From Methanobrevibacter sp. (GTDB taxonomy: Archaea > Methanobacteriota > Methanobacteria > Methanobacteriales > Methanobacteriaceae): a DNA stretch of 6,286 bases. The DNA lies in NCBI GenBank assembly GCA_009784145.1, contig WRCI01000101.1, positions 1 to 6,286 on the forward strand. The letters are read 5' to 3'. The translations under genes were made by a program, and so were the position numbers. The stretch's first letter is position 1. Every line of letters begins with the position of its first letter. A model generated the notes under the pieces. It was not told where the DNA came from and ran no database searches. It worked only from the letters and a program-made list of their open reading frames with translations. Positions 1 to 6,286 of this stretch are shown piece after piece.

Positions 1-4
1 AGAA

Positions 5-3000
5 ATGGAAAAAAAGTGGCAAGATAAATGGAAAGAAGCAAAGCTATTTGAATCAAATCATGATGAGCGAGAAAAGATATTTTTAACAGTAGCTTATCCT
101 TATCCAAGTGGAGCTATGCACATTGGTCATGGTAGAACTTACACAGTTCCTGATGTTTATGCAAGATTTAAAAGGATGCAAGGGGTTAATGTCTTGTTTC
201 CAATGGCATGGCATGTAACTGGAGCTCCTGTTATTGGAATAGCTAGTAGAATTAGAAACAAAGATCCATGGACATTAGATTTATATGAAAATATTCATAA
301 AGTTCCTAAAGACGAGCTTCCAAAACTTGAAAATCCAGAAAACATAGTAAAATATTTCAGCACAGAATATCATAATGTAATGGATGATATGGGGTATTCA
401 ATTGATTGGAGAAGAGAATTTAGAACTACTGATCCCACATATCAGAAATTTGTGGAATGGCAAATAAAAAAATTAAAAAATATGGGTTTGGTAAGAAAAG
501 GAAACCATCCAGTTAAATATTGTTCTCATTGTGATAATCCAGTAGGTGATCATGACCTTTTAGAAGGAGAAGGAGTTGCTGTAAATGAACTAACTCTTCT
601 TAAATTTAAGATTATAGGAACTGATTTAGATGGAAAATATTTAGTTCCAGCTACTTTTAGACCAGAAACTATTTATGGTGCAACAAATCTTTGGTTAAAT
701 CCTAATGTTGAATATATTGAGGTAACTAGTGATGTTGGTGGTGTAGCTAGTGAAAATGAAGTAGTTAATGGTGTTGGCGGTGTAACTAGTGAAAATGGTG
801 TTGTTAGTGATGTTGATGGAGTAGCTAATGAAAATAAAGTAGTTAGTGAAGATAATCCATCTAATACTAGTAGAAATAATAGTACAAATGGCGAAATATG
901 GATTATAAGTAAAGAATCTTATGAAAATCTTTCTAATCAAATAGATAATTTGAAAATTATTGGAAATATTGATCCAAATCCACTTATTGGAGAAAATATT
1001 GAAAATCCAGTTACTGGAAAGCCACATCCAATTTTTCCAGCTAGTTTTGTAGATCCTAACTATGGAACTGGAGTAGTATTTTCTGTTCCTGGACATGCTC
1101 CAGCTGATTATATTGCACTAGAAGATTTAAAAAATAACAAAAAATTACTAGATGAATATAATCTAAAAGAGATTGTAGAAGAAACAGAACCTTTAAATGT
1201 TATCACTATTGAAAAATATGGGGAAATTCCAGCTCGTGATGTAATTAAAGATTTTGAAATTGAACATCAAGAAGATTCTAATTTAGAAAAAGCTACCAAT
1301 GAATTGTATAAGGTAGAACATTCTAAAGGAATCATGAGTGGGCATATTCCTATTTATGCAGGTAAAAAAGTAGATATTGCAAGGGAAGAAATTAAAAAAG
1401 AAATGATTCATGAAAATCAAGCTTCTATAATGTATGATTTTGCAGAACATCCAATTATTTGTAGGTGTGGAACTAAATGTGTAGTTAAAGTAATGGCTGA
1501 TCAATGGTTCCTTAAATATTCTGATGAAGATTGGAAAGAAAAAACAAGAGAATTACTTAGAAATGAAACCATAATTCCAAATGAAATAAGATCTAATCTT
1601 AATTACTATATTGGATGGTTTGAAGATTGGGCTTGTTCAAGACGAATTGGTCTTGGAACTCATCTTCCTTGGGATAAACAATGGTTAATTGAACCATTAT
1701 CAGATTCTACTATTTATATGTCTTATTATACAATAGCTAAATACTTAAATAAAGTGAATTCTAATGATTTAAATGATGCTTTCTTTGAAAAAATCTTTTT
1801 TAATAAGGATACAGAAGAAGAACTTAAAGTAAATCAGGATATTATCAATTCAATTCAAAATGAATTTAATTATTGGTATCCATTGGATTGGAGATTGTCA
1901 GCTAAAGATTTAGTTGGAAACCATCTTAGTTTTCATATGTTCCATCATGCAGCTATTTTTCCTCCTGAAAATTGGCCACAAGGAATGGTTGTTTTTGGAA
2001 TGGGTTTACTTGAAGGTCATAAAATGTCTTCATCTAAAGGAAATGTTATTCTTCTTAGTGATGCAATCCAAAACTATGGTGCAGATGTTGTAAGATTATT
2101 TTTAATGTCTTCAGCTGAACCATGGCAAGATTTTGATTGGAGAGAAAGTGAAGTAATTGGAACTAAAAGACGTTTAGAGTGGTTCTTTGAATTTGCAGAA
2201 AAAATAGAAGATATTAAAGGATCTCACATTGATTTAAAGAATATTAAAAAAGTCGATTTAACTAGAAAAATCGACCTTTGGATGATGAATCAGCTATATA
2301 TTAGAATTAATGATGCAACTAAAGCACTTGAAGGTTTCCAAACTAGAAAAGCTCTTCAAGATTGTTTATATCTTCTTAAAAAAGACGTTGACCATTATCT
2401 TTACCGCACAAAACATTTAATTGAAAATATTAATAAAAATAATAATCCTGAAAGTGATAAATCTAATGGAGTTAATGAAGCTAGTGGAGTTGATAAATCT
2501 AATGGAGTTAATGAAGCTAGTGGAGTTGATGAAGCTAGTGGAGTTGATGAAGCTAGTGGAGTTGATGAAGCTAGTGGAGTTGATGAAGCTAGTGGAGTTG
2601 ATGAAGCTAGTGGAGTTGATGAAGCTAGTGGAGTTGATGAACTTAGTGGACTTAATGAAGATTATGAAGCTTTGGTTTTTGTTCTATCTTCAATACTTGA
2701 ATCATGGATACGAATTCTTGCTCCTTTTACACCACATACTTGTGAAGAAATTTGGGAAAAACATGGTGGTGAAGGTTTTGTTAGTGAAGTTCCTTGGCCG
2801 ATTACATATCAATACTTCCCAATGAAATGTAGCCCTACTTTAAATTTACAGGTAGATAACTGTGTTCCAAGTGAAGTAATTGAAAAGTATGAAGAAATGG
2901 TTCAAACAATGGTTAAAGATATCAATGAAATTAAAAAGATTGTTGATGTTGAGGGAGATAAAGTCCATGTTTATTTAGCTTCTCCTTGGAAATGGGAATT

Positions 3001-3301
3001 ATATAGAATAGCTAGTGATGTTGGAAAGCCAGATATTGGTCAAATTATGGGAAAAGCTATTAAAGAAGGGGTTCATGATAATAAAAAAGAATTAGCTGAA
3101 TTTGCTAAGAAAATCAGTCGTGAAATGACTAAAATAAGATATATTGGAAAAATAGATGAATATGATATATTTTCAGATGCTTTAGACTTCATATCTCAAG
3201 AAGCAAATGCTGAAATTATTATTCATAAAGATAATAGCTATGATCCACAAAATAAAGCAAGAAATGCTTTACCTTATAAACCAGCTATATTTATGGAATG
3301 A
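5..3301 (+). CDS. leuS: Leucyl-tRNA synthetase, archaeal type, with two repeat insertions
   Basis: Cytosolic class I aminoacyl-tRNA synthetase that charges tRNA-Leu with leucine using ATP and hydrolyses mischarged products. Visible signatures, in order: HIGH at residues 39-42; a CxxC pair (C173, C176); the CP1 editing domain with TFRPET (217-222) and the [16 protein letters not shown] block (354-369), whose D368 aligns with the conserved editing aspartate; a second Cys cluster (C486, C488, C492), possibly zinc-binding; DWACSRR (541-547); DLVGNH (635-640); KMSSS (673-677); and a helical anticodon-binding region with [10 protein letters not shown] (901-910). The length of 1098 residues exceeds the roughly 940 recalled for Methanobacteriales homologues. 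Most of the excess is two low-complexity insertions, about residues 241-296 and 807-886. The stop is TGA. The frame stays open to the left edge (codon GAA at 2-4), and homologues seem to begin a few residues earlier, so the true start may lie outside the window. The family call is secure. Confidence 0.97.
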   Translation: MEKKWQDKWKEAKLFESNHDEREKIFLTVAYPYPSGAMHIGHGRTYTVPDVYARFKRMQGVNVLFPMAWHVTGAPVIGIASRIRNKDPWTLDLYENIHKVPKDELPKLENPENIVKYFSTEYHNVMDDMGYSIDWRREFRTTDPTYQKFVEWQIKKLKNMGLVRKGNHPVKYCSHCDNPVGDHDLLEGEGVAVNELTLLKFKIIGTDLDGKYLVPATFRPETIYGATNLWLNPNVEYIEVTSDVGGVASENEVVNGVGGVTSENGVVSDVDGVANENKVVSEDNPSNTSRNNSTNGEIWIISKESYENLSNQIDNLKIIGNIDPNPLIGENIENPVTGKPHPIFPASFVDPNYGTGVVFSVPGHAPADYIALEDLKNNKKLLDEYNLKEIVEETEPLNVITIEKYGEIPARDVIKDFEIEHQEDSNLEKATNELYKVEHSKGIMSGHIPIYAGKKVDIAREEIKKEMIHENQASIMYDFAEHPIICRCGTKCVVKVMADQWFLKYSDEDWKEKTRELLRNETIIPNEIRSNLNYYIGWFEDWACSRRIGLGTHLPWDKQWLIEPLSDSTIYMSYYTIAKYLNKVNSNDLNDAFFEKIFFNKDTEEELKVNQDIINSIQNEFNYWYPLDWRLSAKDLVGNHLSFHMFHHAAIFPPENWPQGMVVFGMGLLEGHKMSSSKGNVILLSDAIQNYGADVVRLFLMSSAEPWQDFDWRESEVIGTKRRLEWFFEFAEKIEDIKGSHIDLKNIKKVDLTRKIDLWMMNQLYIRINDATKALEGFQTRKALQDCLYLLKKDVDHYLYRTKHLIENINKNNNPESDKSNGVNEASGVDKSNGVNEASGVDEASGVDEASGVDEASGVDEASGVDEASGVDEASGVDELSGLNEDYEALVFVLSSILESWIRILAPFTPHTCEEIWEKHGGEGFVSEVPWPITYQYFPMKCSPTLNLQVDNCVPSEVIEKYEEMVQTMVKDINEIKKIVDVEGDKVHVYLASPWKWELYRIASDVGKPDIGQIMGKAIKEGVHDNKKELAEFAKKISREMTKIRYIGKIDEYDIFSDALDFISQEANAEIIIHKDNSYDPQNKARNALPYKPAIFME
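734..850 (+). repeat. Three 39-bp tandem repeats inside the leuS editing domain
   Basis: Three consecutive diverged 13-residue units (residues 244-282) read [26 protein letters not shown] and [13 protein letters not shown]. They begin at 734, 773 and 812 and each is exactly 39 bp, so the frame is kept. A Ser/Asn-rich tail ([13 protein letters not shown]) follows before the conserved sequence resumes at EIWIIS (from residue 297). In the related Methanobacteriales enzyme, as I recall it, only a few residues join these two core segments, so this is an insertion in CP1. The divergence between units suggests an older expansion than the 18-bp array further downstream. No function is evident; a surface loop is the likely structure. 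Confidence 0.9.
2456..2653 (+). repeat. Eleven 18-bp tandem repeats in the leuS anticodon-binding region
   Basis: This perfectly phased array of eleven 18-bp units encodes hexapeptides at residues 818-883. The order is [24 protein letters not shown], then six DEASGV units, then a degenerate DELSGL. The first four units are an exact 36-bp duplication (2456-2491 and 2492-2527), and the six central units are identical at the DNA level. That homogeneity indicates recent expansion by slippage or unequal exchange. The insert is acidic and glycine-containing and is flanked by an Asn-rich stretch (INKNNNPES) and by NEDYEAL. It sits between the helix ending [10 protein letters not shown] and the helix leading to [10 protein letters not shown], so it is probably a disordered loop off the anticodon-binding domain. 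Confidence 0.97.
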
Positions 3302-3303
3302 TT

Positions 3304-3326
3304 TTAAGGGAATTCCTTAATTTTTT
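3304..3326 (+). terminator. Hairpin plus T-tract terminator after leuS
   Basis: A perfect 6-bp stem (ttaagg, loop gaatt, ccttaa) begins two bases after the leuS stop codon and is followed at once by six T residues, then further T-rich sequence. T-tracts are the main element of archaeal termination, and the hairpin is a plausible aid. The placement directly after the stop supports the end of the leuS transcript here. The stem is short and AT-rich, so the T-rich run may matter more than the hairpin. Confidence 0.6.
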
Positions 3327-3362
3327 ATTATTTTATCAATATTTATGTTATTTTACTAATTA

Positions 3363-3402
3363 TATTCTATATTATTATTATTATTATTTTTAATATAGAA
3401 TA
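3363..3402. repeat. 12-bp perfect inverted repeat
   Basis: The sequence tattctatatta at 3363-3374 is the exact reverse complement of taatatagaata at 3391-3402, with a 16-base T/A loop between them. The right arm is the core of the first direct repeat in this intergenic region. As RNA it would form a weak AT-only-like hairpin. It could be a second, bidirectional terminator element, but no T-tract follows the right arm on the + strand. In DNA this AT-rich, chance pairing is possible but 12 bp without mismatch is notable. Confidence 0.5.
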
Positions 3403-3600
3403 AATTAATTTTCACTTATAATATAAAAACAAATTAAAAATAAATTAAATTTTATATAAATATAGAATAATTTAATTTTCATTTATAATATATAATATAA
3501 TTTATAATTTAAATAGTAATTTTTATATAAATATAGAATAAATTAATTATTTTATATAATATATAACAAATTAATCAATATATAGAATAAAAAACTTTTA
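3383..3600. repeat. Four imperfect direct repeats around a TATAGAATAA core
   Basis: The core tatagaataa occurs at 3394, 3461, 3532 and 3581, spaced 67, 71 and 49 bases apart. The similarity goes beyond the core. Copies 2 and 3 share 21 exact bases (3450-3470 and 3521-3541). Copies 1 and 3 share 19 exact bases (3392-3410 and 3530-3548). Copies 1 and 2 match at 20 of 21 downstream bases (3405-3425 and 3472-3492). Copy 4 keeps little beyond the core. The unit is therefore roughly 45-50 bp. The cores all lie on the same strand and the spacing is irregular. Function is unknown; low complexity inflates the similarity, but the shared G of the core and the long exact matches argue for real duplication. 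Confidence 0.65.
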
Positions 3601-3704
3601 TACTTACAAACTGAATATAATTTTCATTGAATAATCGTTTAATTGTAGAAAGATTTATATTGCATGTTTATAATACATATAATATGTTAGTGTTTTAGCT
3701 TTTT

Positions 3705-3720
3705 GAAACTAATTTATATA
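3705..3720 (+). promoter_or_regulatory. Candidate archaeal BRE/TATA promoter
   Basis: The sequence gaaactaa followed by tttatata fits the archaeal purine-rich BRE next to a TATA box and is the best match between the two genes. Transcription would begin about 25 bases downstream, near 3745, towards the adhesin-like gene. Because the whole region is very AT-rich, TATA-like words arise by chance, so this is a candidate only. A second possibility is tttatatt at 3654-3661, preceded by gtagaaaga. Confidence 0.4.
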
Positions 3721-3835
3721 ATGAATTTTTATTAGTGCTCATTAAAATGGGATTTTTTATTTCAGATGTAAAGAGAATATATCCAATGGAAAGCAGATAT
3801 ATAATAGAAATAAATTTAATAACTTTCAATGTATT

Positions 3836-3850
3836 CTTATAAAAATATAA
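3836..3850 (+). promoter_or_regulatory. Alternative proximal TATA-like promoter
   Basis: An AT run (cttataaaaatataa) lies about 80-95 bases before the adhesin-like start codon and would give a leader of about 60 bases. The upstream BRE-like element is weak (attctt), so it ranks below the 3705-3720 candidate, although its distance to the gene is more usual. Confidence 0.25.
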
Positions 3851-3914
3851 AAGAGCAAATTAAACAAAATAACAACAAGACACGCTAACTTTAAACTTAA
3901 ATTTTTTCATTACA

Positions 3915-3923
3915 GGGGGTGAT
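3915..3923 (+). promoter_or_regulatory. Strong Shine-Dalgarno of the adhesin-like gene
   Basis: The sequence gggggtgat matches 8 of 9 bases of the ideal archaeal ggaggtgat, which is complementary to the 16S rRNA 3' end. It lies 6 bases before the first ATG (3930) and 9 before a second, adjacent ATG (3933). This fixes the start region but does not decide between the two methionines. Confidence 0.85.
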
Positions 3924-3929
3924 AATAAG

Positions 3930-4019
3930 ATGATGAAAAATAAAAATGTAAACAAATCTATATTAATTATTATAGCTATGGTACTATTGCTTGCATTTAG
4001 TTTACAATTTAGTTTTGCT
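3930..4019 (+). other. Sec signal peptide of the adhesin-like protein
   Basis: The N-terminus has Lys residues at 3, 5 and 9, an uninterrupted hydrophobic core (about residues 11-25, ILIIIAMVLLLAFSL) and a likely signal peptidase I site after FSFA (A30), before TSINDTDD. This directs the protein through the Sec translocon to the outside of the cell. The cleavage site is judged by eye. Confidence 0.85.
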
Positions 4020-6286
4020 ACATCTATTAATGATACTGATGATGAGGGGATAAAAGGAGCCTTAGATTCTGATGATTTTGTAGGAACAATACATTTAAAC
4101 CCTGGAAACTATTCTGGTATCAACAATACAAATATCACTGTTGAAAGAAATGTAACATTTCAAGGAAATGGATCACCAGATAAGGTAGTTATCGATGGTA
4201 AAAACAGTAATTGGCTATTCAACATAGAAGATAATTTAAATGTAAAATTCATAAACATCACCTTCCGAAATGCAGTTGCAGATGATGGTGCTGCAATTTT
4301 CAATGGATTTAATAGTAATATAACATTTATAAATTGTATATTTGAAAACAATTTTGCAGATAATGGTGGAGCTATATATAATAATAAAGGTACTATTACT
4401 ATGGAAAATTCATTGTTCATTAATAATCGTGTAAGTGGTGATGCTACAGGTTTTCTAATAGATGGAGACTCTTTGGGTGGTGCTATTTATAATTCAGGTA
4501 CTTTTACTTTAAGTTATTCAAATTTCACTAATAATAGTGCTAATTTTGGTGGTGGTGCTATTTATAATAGTGGGGATATGATTGTTTCTGATTGTAATTT
4601 TAATGATAATAATGCATTAGCTAATTGTTTTATTGAAATATTATATCCAAAGAATCCTCTACCTTCAGATGACGATGAAGACGATGATGGTATTATGGAT
4701 TTACCAATAACAGAGTCAATAGTTATAGATTCATTTGGTGGGGCTATTTATAATAGTGGTACTTTTACTTTAAGTTATTCAAATTTCACTAATAATGGTG
4801 CTAATTTTGGTGGTGCTATTTATAATAGTGGGGATATGATTGTTTCTGATTGTAATTTTAATGATAATAATGCATTAGCTATTTGTGTTAATGAAATGTT
4901 AAATCAAGAGAATCAAATTATTCTTCAGCTTTTAGATGGAAATGCTGATGATTCTCAATGTCTTGGAATACATATAAATTCATTTGGTGGTGCTATTTAT
5001 AATGATGGTATTTTTACTTTAAGTTATTCAAACTTTACTAATAATACTGCGAATGAGGGTGGAGCTATTTACAATGATGGTACTTTTACTTTGAATTATT
5101 CAAACTTTACTAATAATACTGCAAATTTCTATGGTGGAGGTATATTTAATAGTGGAAACATGAATGTTTCTGGCAACACCATGACTGGTAATCTTGCAGG
5201 AATTGGTATAGGTGAAGTTGATGAAATTTTTATTCTTGATGCTAAAATAGATGATGAAGCTTATGGTAATGTAATTTATAATATTGGTAATATGGGTGGA
5301 TTAGTCTTAACTTACTTAAATAACCCTGTAATGAATGTTAAACTGGGCGAAAATATTATTTTATATGCTTATTTAACTGATGATATGAATAATCCAATTA
5401 CAGGAGGAGATATTAGTTTCTATGTCGATAATGACTTTAAAGATAATGTCTTTGTTAATGAAGGTCAAGTAAATATTGACTATACTCCAAACATTTTAGG
5501 TACTATACCAGTTCATGGTGAATACACAGGTGGATTATATGATATTATTATTAAACCAGCCCATATAACAATTAGATTGTCAACCAGCACTACTATTGTT
5601 GTTCCAAACAATCTTAAAGCAGGGGACAAAATTACAATTAATGGTGTTTTAACTGATGAAAAGGGTAATAGTTTATCTAACACACGATTAACTGTTGTTG
5701 TAGGTGGACAAACTCAGACTGTAAGAACTGGGAGTAATGGTACATGGTCATTGAATTTCACAATAACTACTAGTGGAAATCATATTGTTTCAGTAAACTT
5801 TGCAGGAAACAATACACACATTGGATTTAATAGTACTGCAAACTTTAATGCAGATAAAGTAAATACTATTACAACGCTTCTTGTTCCAGATAATGCTAAA
5901 GTTAATCAAGACACTATAATTAGAGGCGTTTTAACCGATGTTCAAAGTAATTCTTTAGCTAATGCTGAAATTATTGTCACTGTAAATGATAAATCATATC
6001 AGATAACAACTAACAATAATGGTGTATGGAGTTTATCTTACACTCCAACAATTTCTGGAAAAAATAATGTTTCAGTTACATATGCAGGTAATAATGCCTA
6101 TTTTTCCTCTTCAAATAGTAATAGCTTTGATATTGAAAAAGGAAAAGTTAATATTGATACAAACATAACTGAAAATAGTGATGGCTCTGTTACAGTAAAA
6201 GCCCGTGTAACTGATGAAAATAAAATACCAATGTTTAATCATCCAGTTGAAATTACAGTTGATGGTAAATTATTTGGAATTAGATA
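3930..6286 (+). CDS. Secreted adhesin-like protein, beta-helix plus Ig-like domains (3' partial)
   Basis: This gives 785 complete codons without a stop, then runs off the right edge; the last two bases are ta, so even the next codon is unknown. Residues 1-30 form a signal peptide. Residues about 40-110 (LNPGNYSGINNTNITVERN...VVIDG) match the N-terminal lead-in of methanogen beta-helix adhesin-like proteins. Residues about 120-430 are repeats with the GGAI and FxxN motifs known from chlamydial Pmp-type and other right-handed beta-helix proteins. From 458 on come Ig-like domains of about 92-94 residues. The protein is Asn/Thr-rich, has many NxS/T sequons and six cysteines after the signal peptide. 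The likely role is cell-surface attachment or interaction with gut partners, as inferred for this family in Methanobrevibacter and Methanosphaera; its ligand is unknown. The C-terminal anchor lies beyond the window. The start is set by a strong Shine-Dalgarno. The gene appears to have its own promoter. Confidence 0.93.
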   Translation, partial: MMKNKNVNKSILIIIAMVLLLAFSLQFSFATSINDTDDEGIKGALDSDDFVGTIHLNPGNYSGINNTNITVERNVTFQGNGSPDKVVIDGKNSNWLFNIEDNLNVKFINITFRNAVADDGAAIFNGFNSNITFINCIFENNFADNGGAIYNNKGTITMENSLFINNRVSGDATGFLIDGDSLGGAIYNSGTFTLSYSNFTNNSANFGGGAIYNSGDMIVSDCNFNDNNALANCFIEILYPKNPLPSDDDEDDDGIMDLPITESIVIDSFGGAIYNSGTFTLSYSNFTNNGANFGGAIYNSGDMIVSDCNFNDNNALAICVNEMLNQENQIILQLLDGNADDSQCLGIHINSFGGAIYNDGIFTLSYSNFTNNTANEGGAIYNDGTFTLNYSNFTNNTANFYGGGIFNSGNMNVSGNTMTGNLAGIGIGEVDEIFILDAKIDDEAYGNVIYNIGNMGGLVLTYLNNPVMNVKLGENIILYAYLTDDMNNPITGGDISFYVDNDFKDNVFVNEGQVNIDYTPNILGTIPVHGEYTGGLYDIIIKPAHITIRLSTSTTIVVPNNLKAGDKITINGVLTDEKGNSLSNTRLTVVVGGQTQTVRTGSNGTWSLNFTITTSGNHIVSVNFAGNNTHIGFNSTANFNADKVNTITTLLVPDNAKVNQDTIIRGVLTDVQSNSLANAEIIVTVNDKSYQITTNNNGVWSLSYTPTISGKNNVSVTYAGNNAYFSSSNSNSFDIEKGKVNIDTNITENSDGSVTVKARVTDENKIPMFNHPVEITVDGKLFGIR
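4476..4628 (+). repeat. Duplicated beta-helix cassette, copy A
   Basis: 153 bases coding residues 183-233, two beta-helix rungs from GGAIYNSG to NALANC. It matches copy B (4737-4886) apart from six substitutions and one extra GGT codon (within 4548-4556, giving GGGAI in place of GGAI). The identity is about 96% over the 150 aligned bases. The block starting with acttttactt and the block from atttataatagtgg to gcattagct are identical in both. Confidence 0.95.
4674..4700 (+). other. Possible calcium-binding loop in the first linker
   Basis: Residues 249-257 read DEDDDGIMD and follow further Asp residues (247-248). The pattern DxDxDGIxD resembles the calcium loops of thrombospondin type 3 repeats and dockerin-like EF-hand loops. 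It lies in the linker between cassettes A and B of a secreted protein, a suitable place for a calcium-stabilised loop. A single short match in an Asp-rich stretch is suggestive, not proof. Confidence 0.45.
4737..4886 (+). repeat. Duplicated beta-helix cassette, copy B
   Basis: 150 bases coding residues 270-319, nearly identical to copy A. A third, more diverged relative begins at 4986 (residue 353) with the same SFGGAIYN entry. It continues with two FTLSYSNFTNN-like rungs rather than the DMIVSDCNF rung. Cassette starts are thus 87 and 83 residues apart, with unrelated linkers between them. Confidence 0.95.
5301..6286 (+). other. Tandem Ig-like domains of the adhesin-like protein
   Basis: Three complete and one partial Ig-like beta-sandwich domains: residues about 458-548, 549-643, 644-738 and from 739 to the edge. 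They share a landmark (AYLTDD, GVLTDE, GVLTDV, ARVTDE) at spacings of about 92, 94 and 92 residues. Domains 2 and 3 also share VPxN near their start, SNGTWSL/NNGVWSL in the middle and FAGNN/YAGNN near the end. Such domains usually form a stalk that carries the beta-helix head away from the cell wall. The fourth domain breaks off at GKLFGIR. Confidence 0.8.

Larger units (their letters stand above)
3327..3600. other. Extremely AT-rich intergenic segment
   Basis: This is non-coding DNA between leuS and the adhesin-like gene. By hand count, 3361-3600 contains 13 G or C in 240 bases, about 5%, far below either neighbouring gene. It contains the four imperfect repeats and the inverted repeat listed separately. 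Stop codons are dense on both strands and no gene is present. Such DNA would be easily melted and possibly curved or histone-positioning, which is an inference. Confidence 0.85.
3601..3914 (+). other. Upstream and leader region of the adhesin-like gene
   Basis: Non-coding stretch with a somewhat higher GC content than the segment to its left. It holds three TATA-like candidates (3654-3661, 3713-3720 and about 3841-3849) and no convincing gene. The only methionine-started frame of note (3747-3842, 31 codons) lacks a Shine-Dalgarno and resembles nothing I know. If the 3713 box is used, the adhesin mRNA has a leader of about 185 bases; if the box near 3841 is used, about 60 bases. No riboswitch or tRNA-like fold was recognised. 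Confidence 0.6.
4287..5160 (+). repeat. Beta-helix repeat region with GGAI/FxxN motifs
   Basis: GGAI-type motifs occur at residues 120 (GAAI), 146, 183, 208, 270, 294, 353, 377 and 402 (GGGI), each followed about 14-18 residues later by an F-x-x-N motif such as FTNN or FNDN. Where no linker intervenes the spacing is 24-26 residues, which suits one rung of a right-handed parallel beta-helix. Two long linkers (about residues 234-269 and 320-352) break the regular series and probably protrude as loops. The fold is inferred from the motif pattern. Confidence 0.8.

Noticed and set aside
695..1096. 133-codon open frame on the - strand
   Set aside because: It lies wholly inside leuS opposite conserved editing-domain sequence. 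Its product is rich in Ile, Asn and Ser, as expected from the complement of an AT-rich gene, and it has no recognisable motif.
1283..1504. 73-codon open frame on the - strand
   Set aside because: It is antisense to leuS core sequence, has a Phe/Asn-biased composition, and shows no family resemblance.
2456..2653. CRISPR-like regular repeats
   Set aside because: The 18-bp units are contiguous with no spacers and are translated in frame within leuS.
2421..2825. 134-codon frame on the + strand encoding repeated ELMKLV units
   Set aside because: It is the 18-bp leuS array read in another frame. The leucine-rich look is a by-product of the repeat, and the leuS frame is conserved on both sides.
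3383..3600. CRISPR array or mobile-element ends in the intergenic repeats
   Set aside because: The spacing is irregular, the units are almost pure A/T and imperfect, the intervening sequence is not spacer-like, and no transposase or cas gene is present.
3747..3842. 31-codon methionine-started frame in the leader (MGFFISDVKR...)
   Set aside because: There is no Shine-Dalgarno before it, no recognisable similarity, and it may lie at or before the transcription start. A chance frame is more likely than a leader peptide.
3305..3929. tRNA or other structured RNA gene between the two coding regions
   Set aside because: No cloverleaf, no TψC-like GGTTCRANNC box and no GC-rich stem was found. In a genome this AT-rich, structured RNAs usually stand out by higher GC content, and none does.
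4160..4420. 86-codon open frame on the - strand
   Set aside because: It is antisense to the beta-helix region of the adhesin-like gene and has no independent support.

Overview
The window looks like chromosomal DNA of a low-GC methanogenic archaeon of the Methanobacteriaceae, most probably Methanobrevibacter or a close relative. Three things point there. The first gene is an archaeal-type leucyl-tRNA synthetase whose core closely matches the Methanobacteriales form. The second gene is a secreted adhesin-like protein (beta-helix repeats followed by Ig-like domains) of the kind that is abundant in gut Methanobrevibacter and Methanosphaera. The Shine-Dalgarno sequence and TATA-like boxes are also archaeal in style. 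The genus is an inference from recalled family features; no search was run.

Layout, all on the + strand. Positions 5-3301 hold leuS, complete at its 3' end and starting at or just beyond the left edge. It carries all the class I synthetase and editing signatures. It also has two low-complexity insertions built from in-frame tandem repeats: 3 x 39 bp in the editing domain and 11 x 18 bp in the anticodon-binding region. These make the enzyme about 150 residues longer than the roughly 940 expected. A small hairpin plus T-tract (3304-3326) follows directly after the stop codon.

Positions 3302-3929 are non-coding. The left part (3361-3600) is about 5% GC and contains four imperfect direct repeats and an inverted repeat. 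The right part (3601-3914) holds candidate archaeal promoters and the leader of the next gene. A strong Shine-Dalgarno (3915-3923) precedes the second gene.

Positions 3930-6286 are the first 785 codons of a secreted, probably surface-attached, adhesin-like protein that runs off the right edge. It has a signal peptide, a beta-helix region of GGAI/FxxN repeats that includes a recently duplicated cassette, a possible calcium-binding loop, and three and a half Ig-like domains. The two genes have no evident functional link: a housekeeping enzyme ends one transcription unit, and an independently transcribed surface protein begins the next. I found no RNA genes, mobile elements, CRISPR array or new defence-like system. 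The most unusual feature is the repeat-bearing leucyl-tRNA synthetase.
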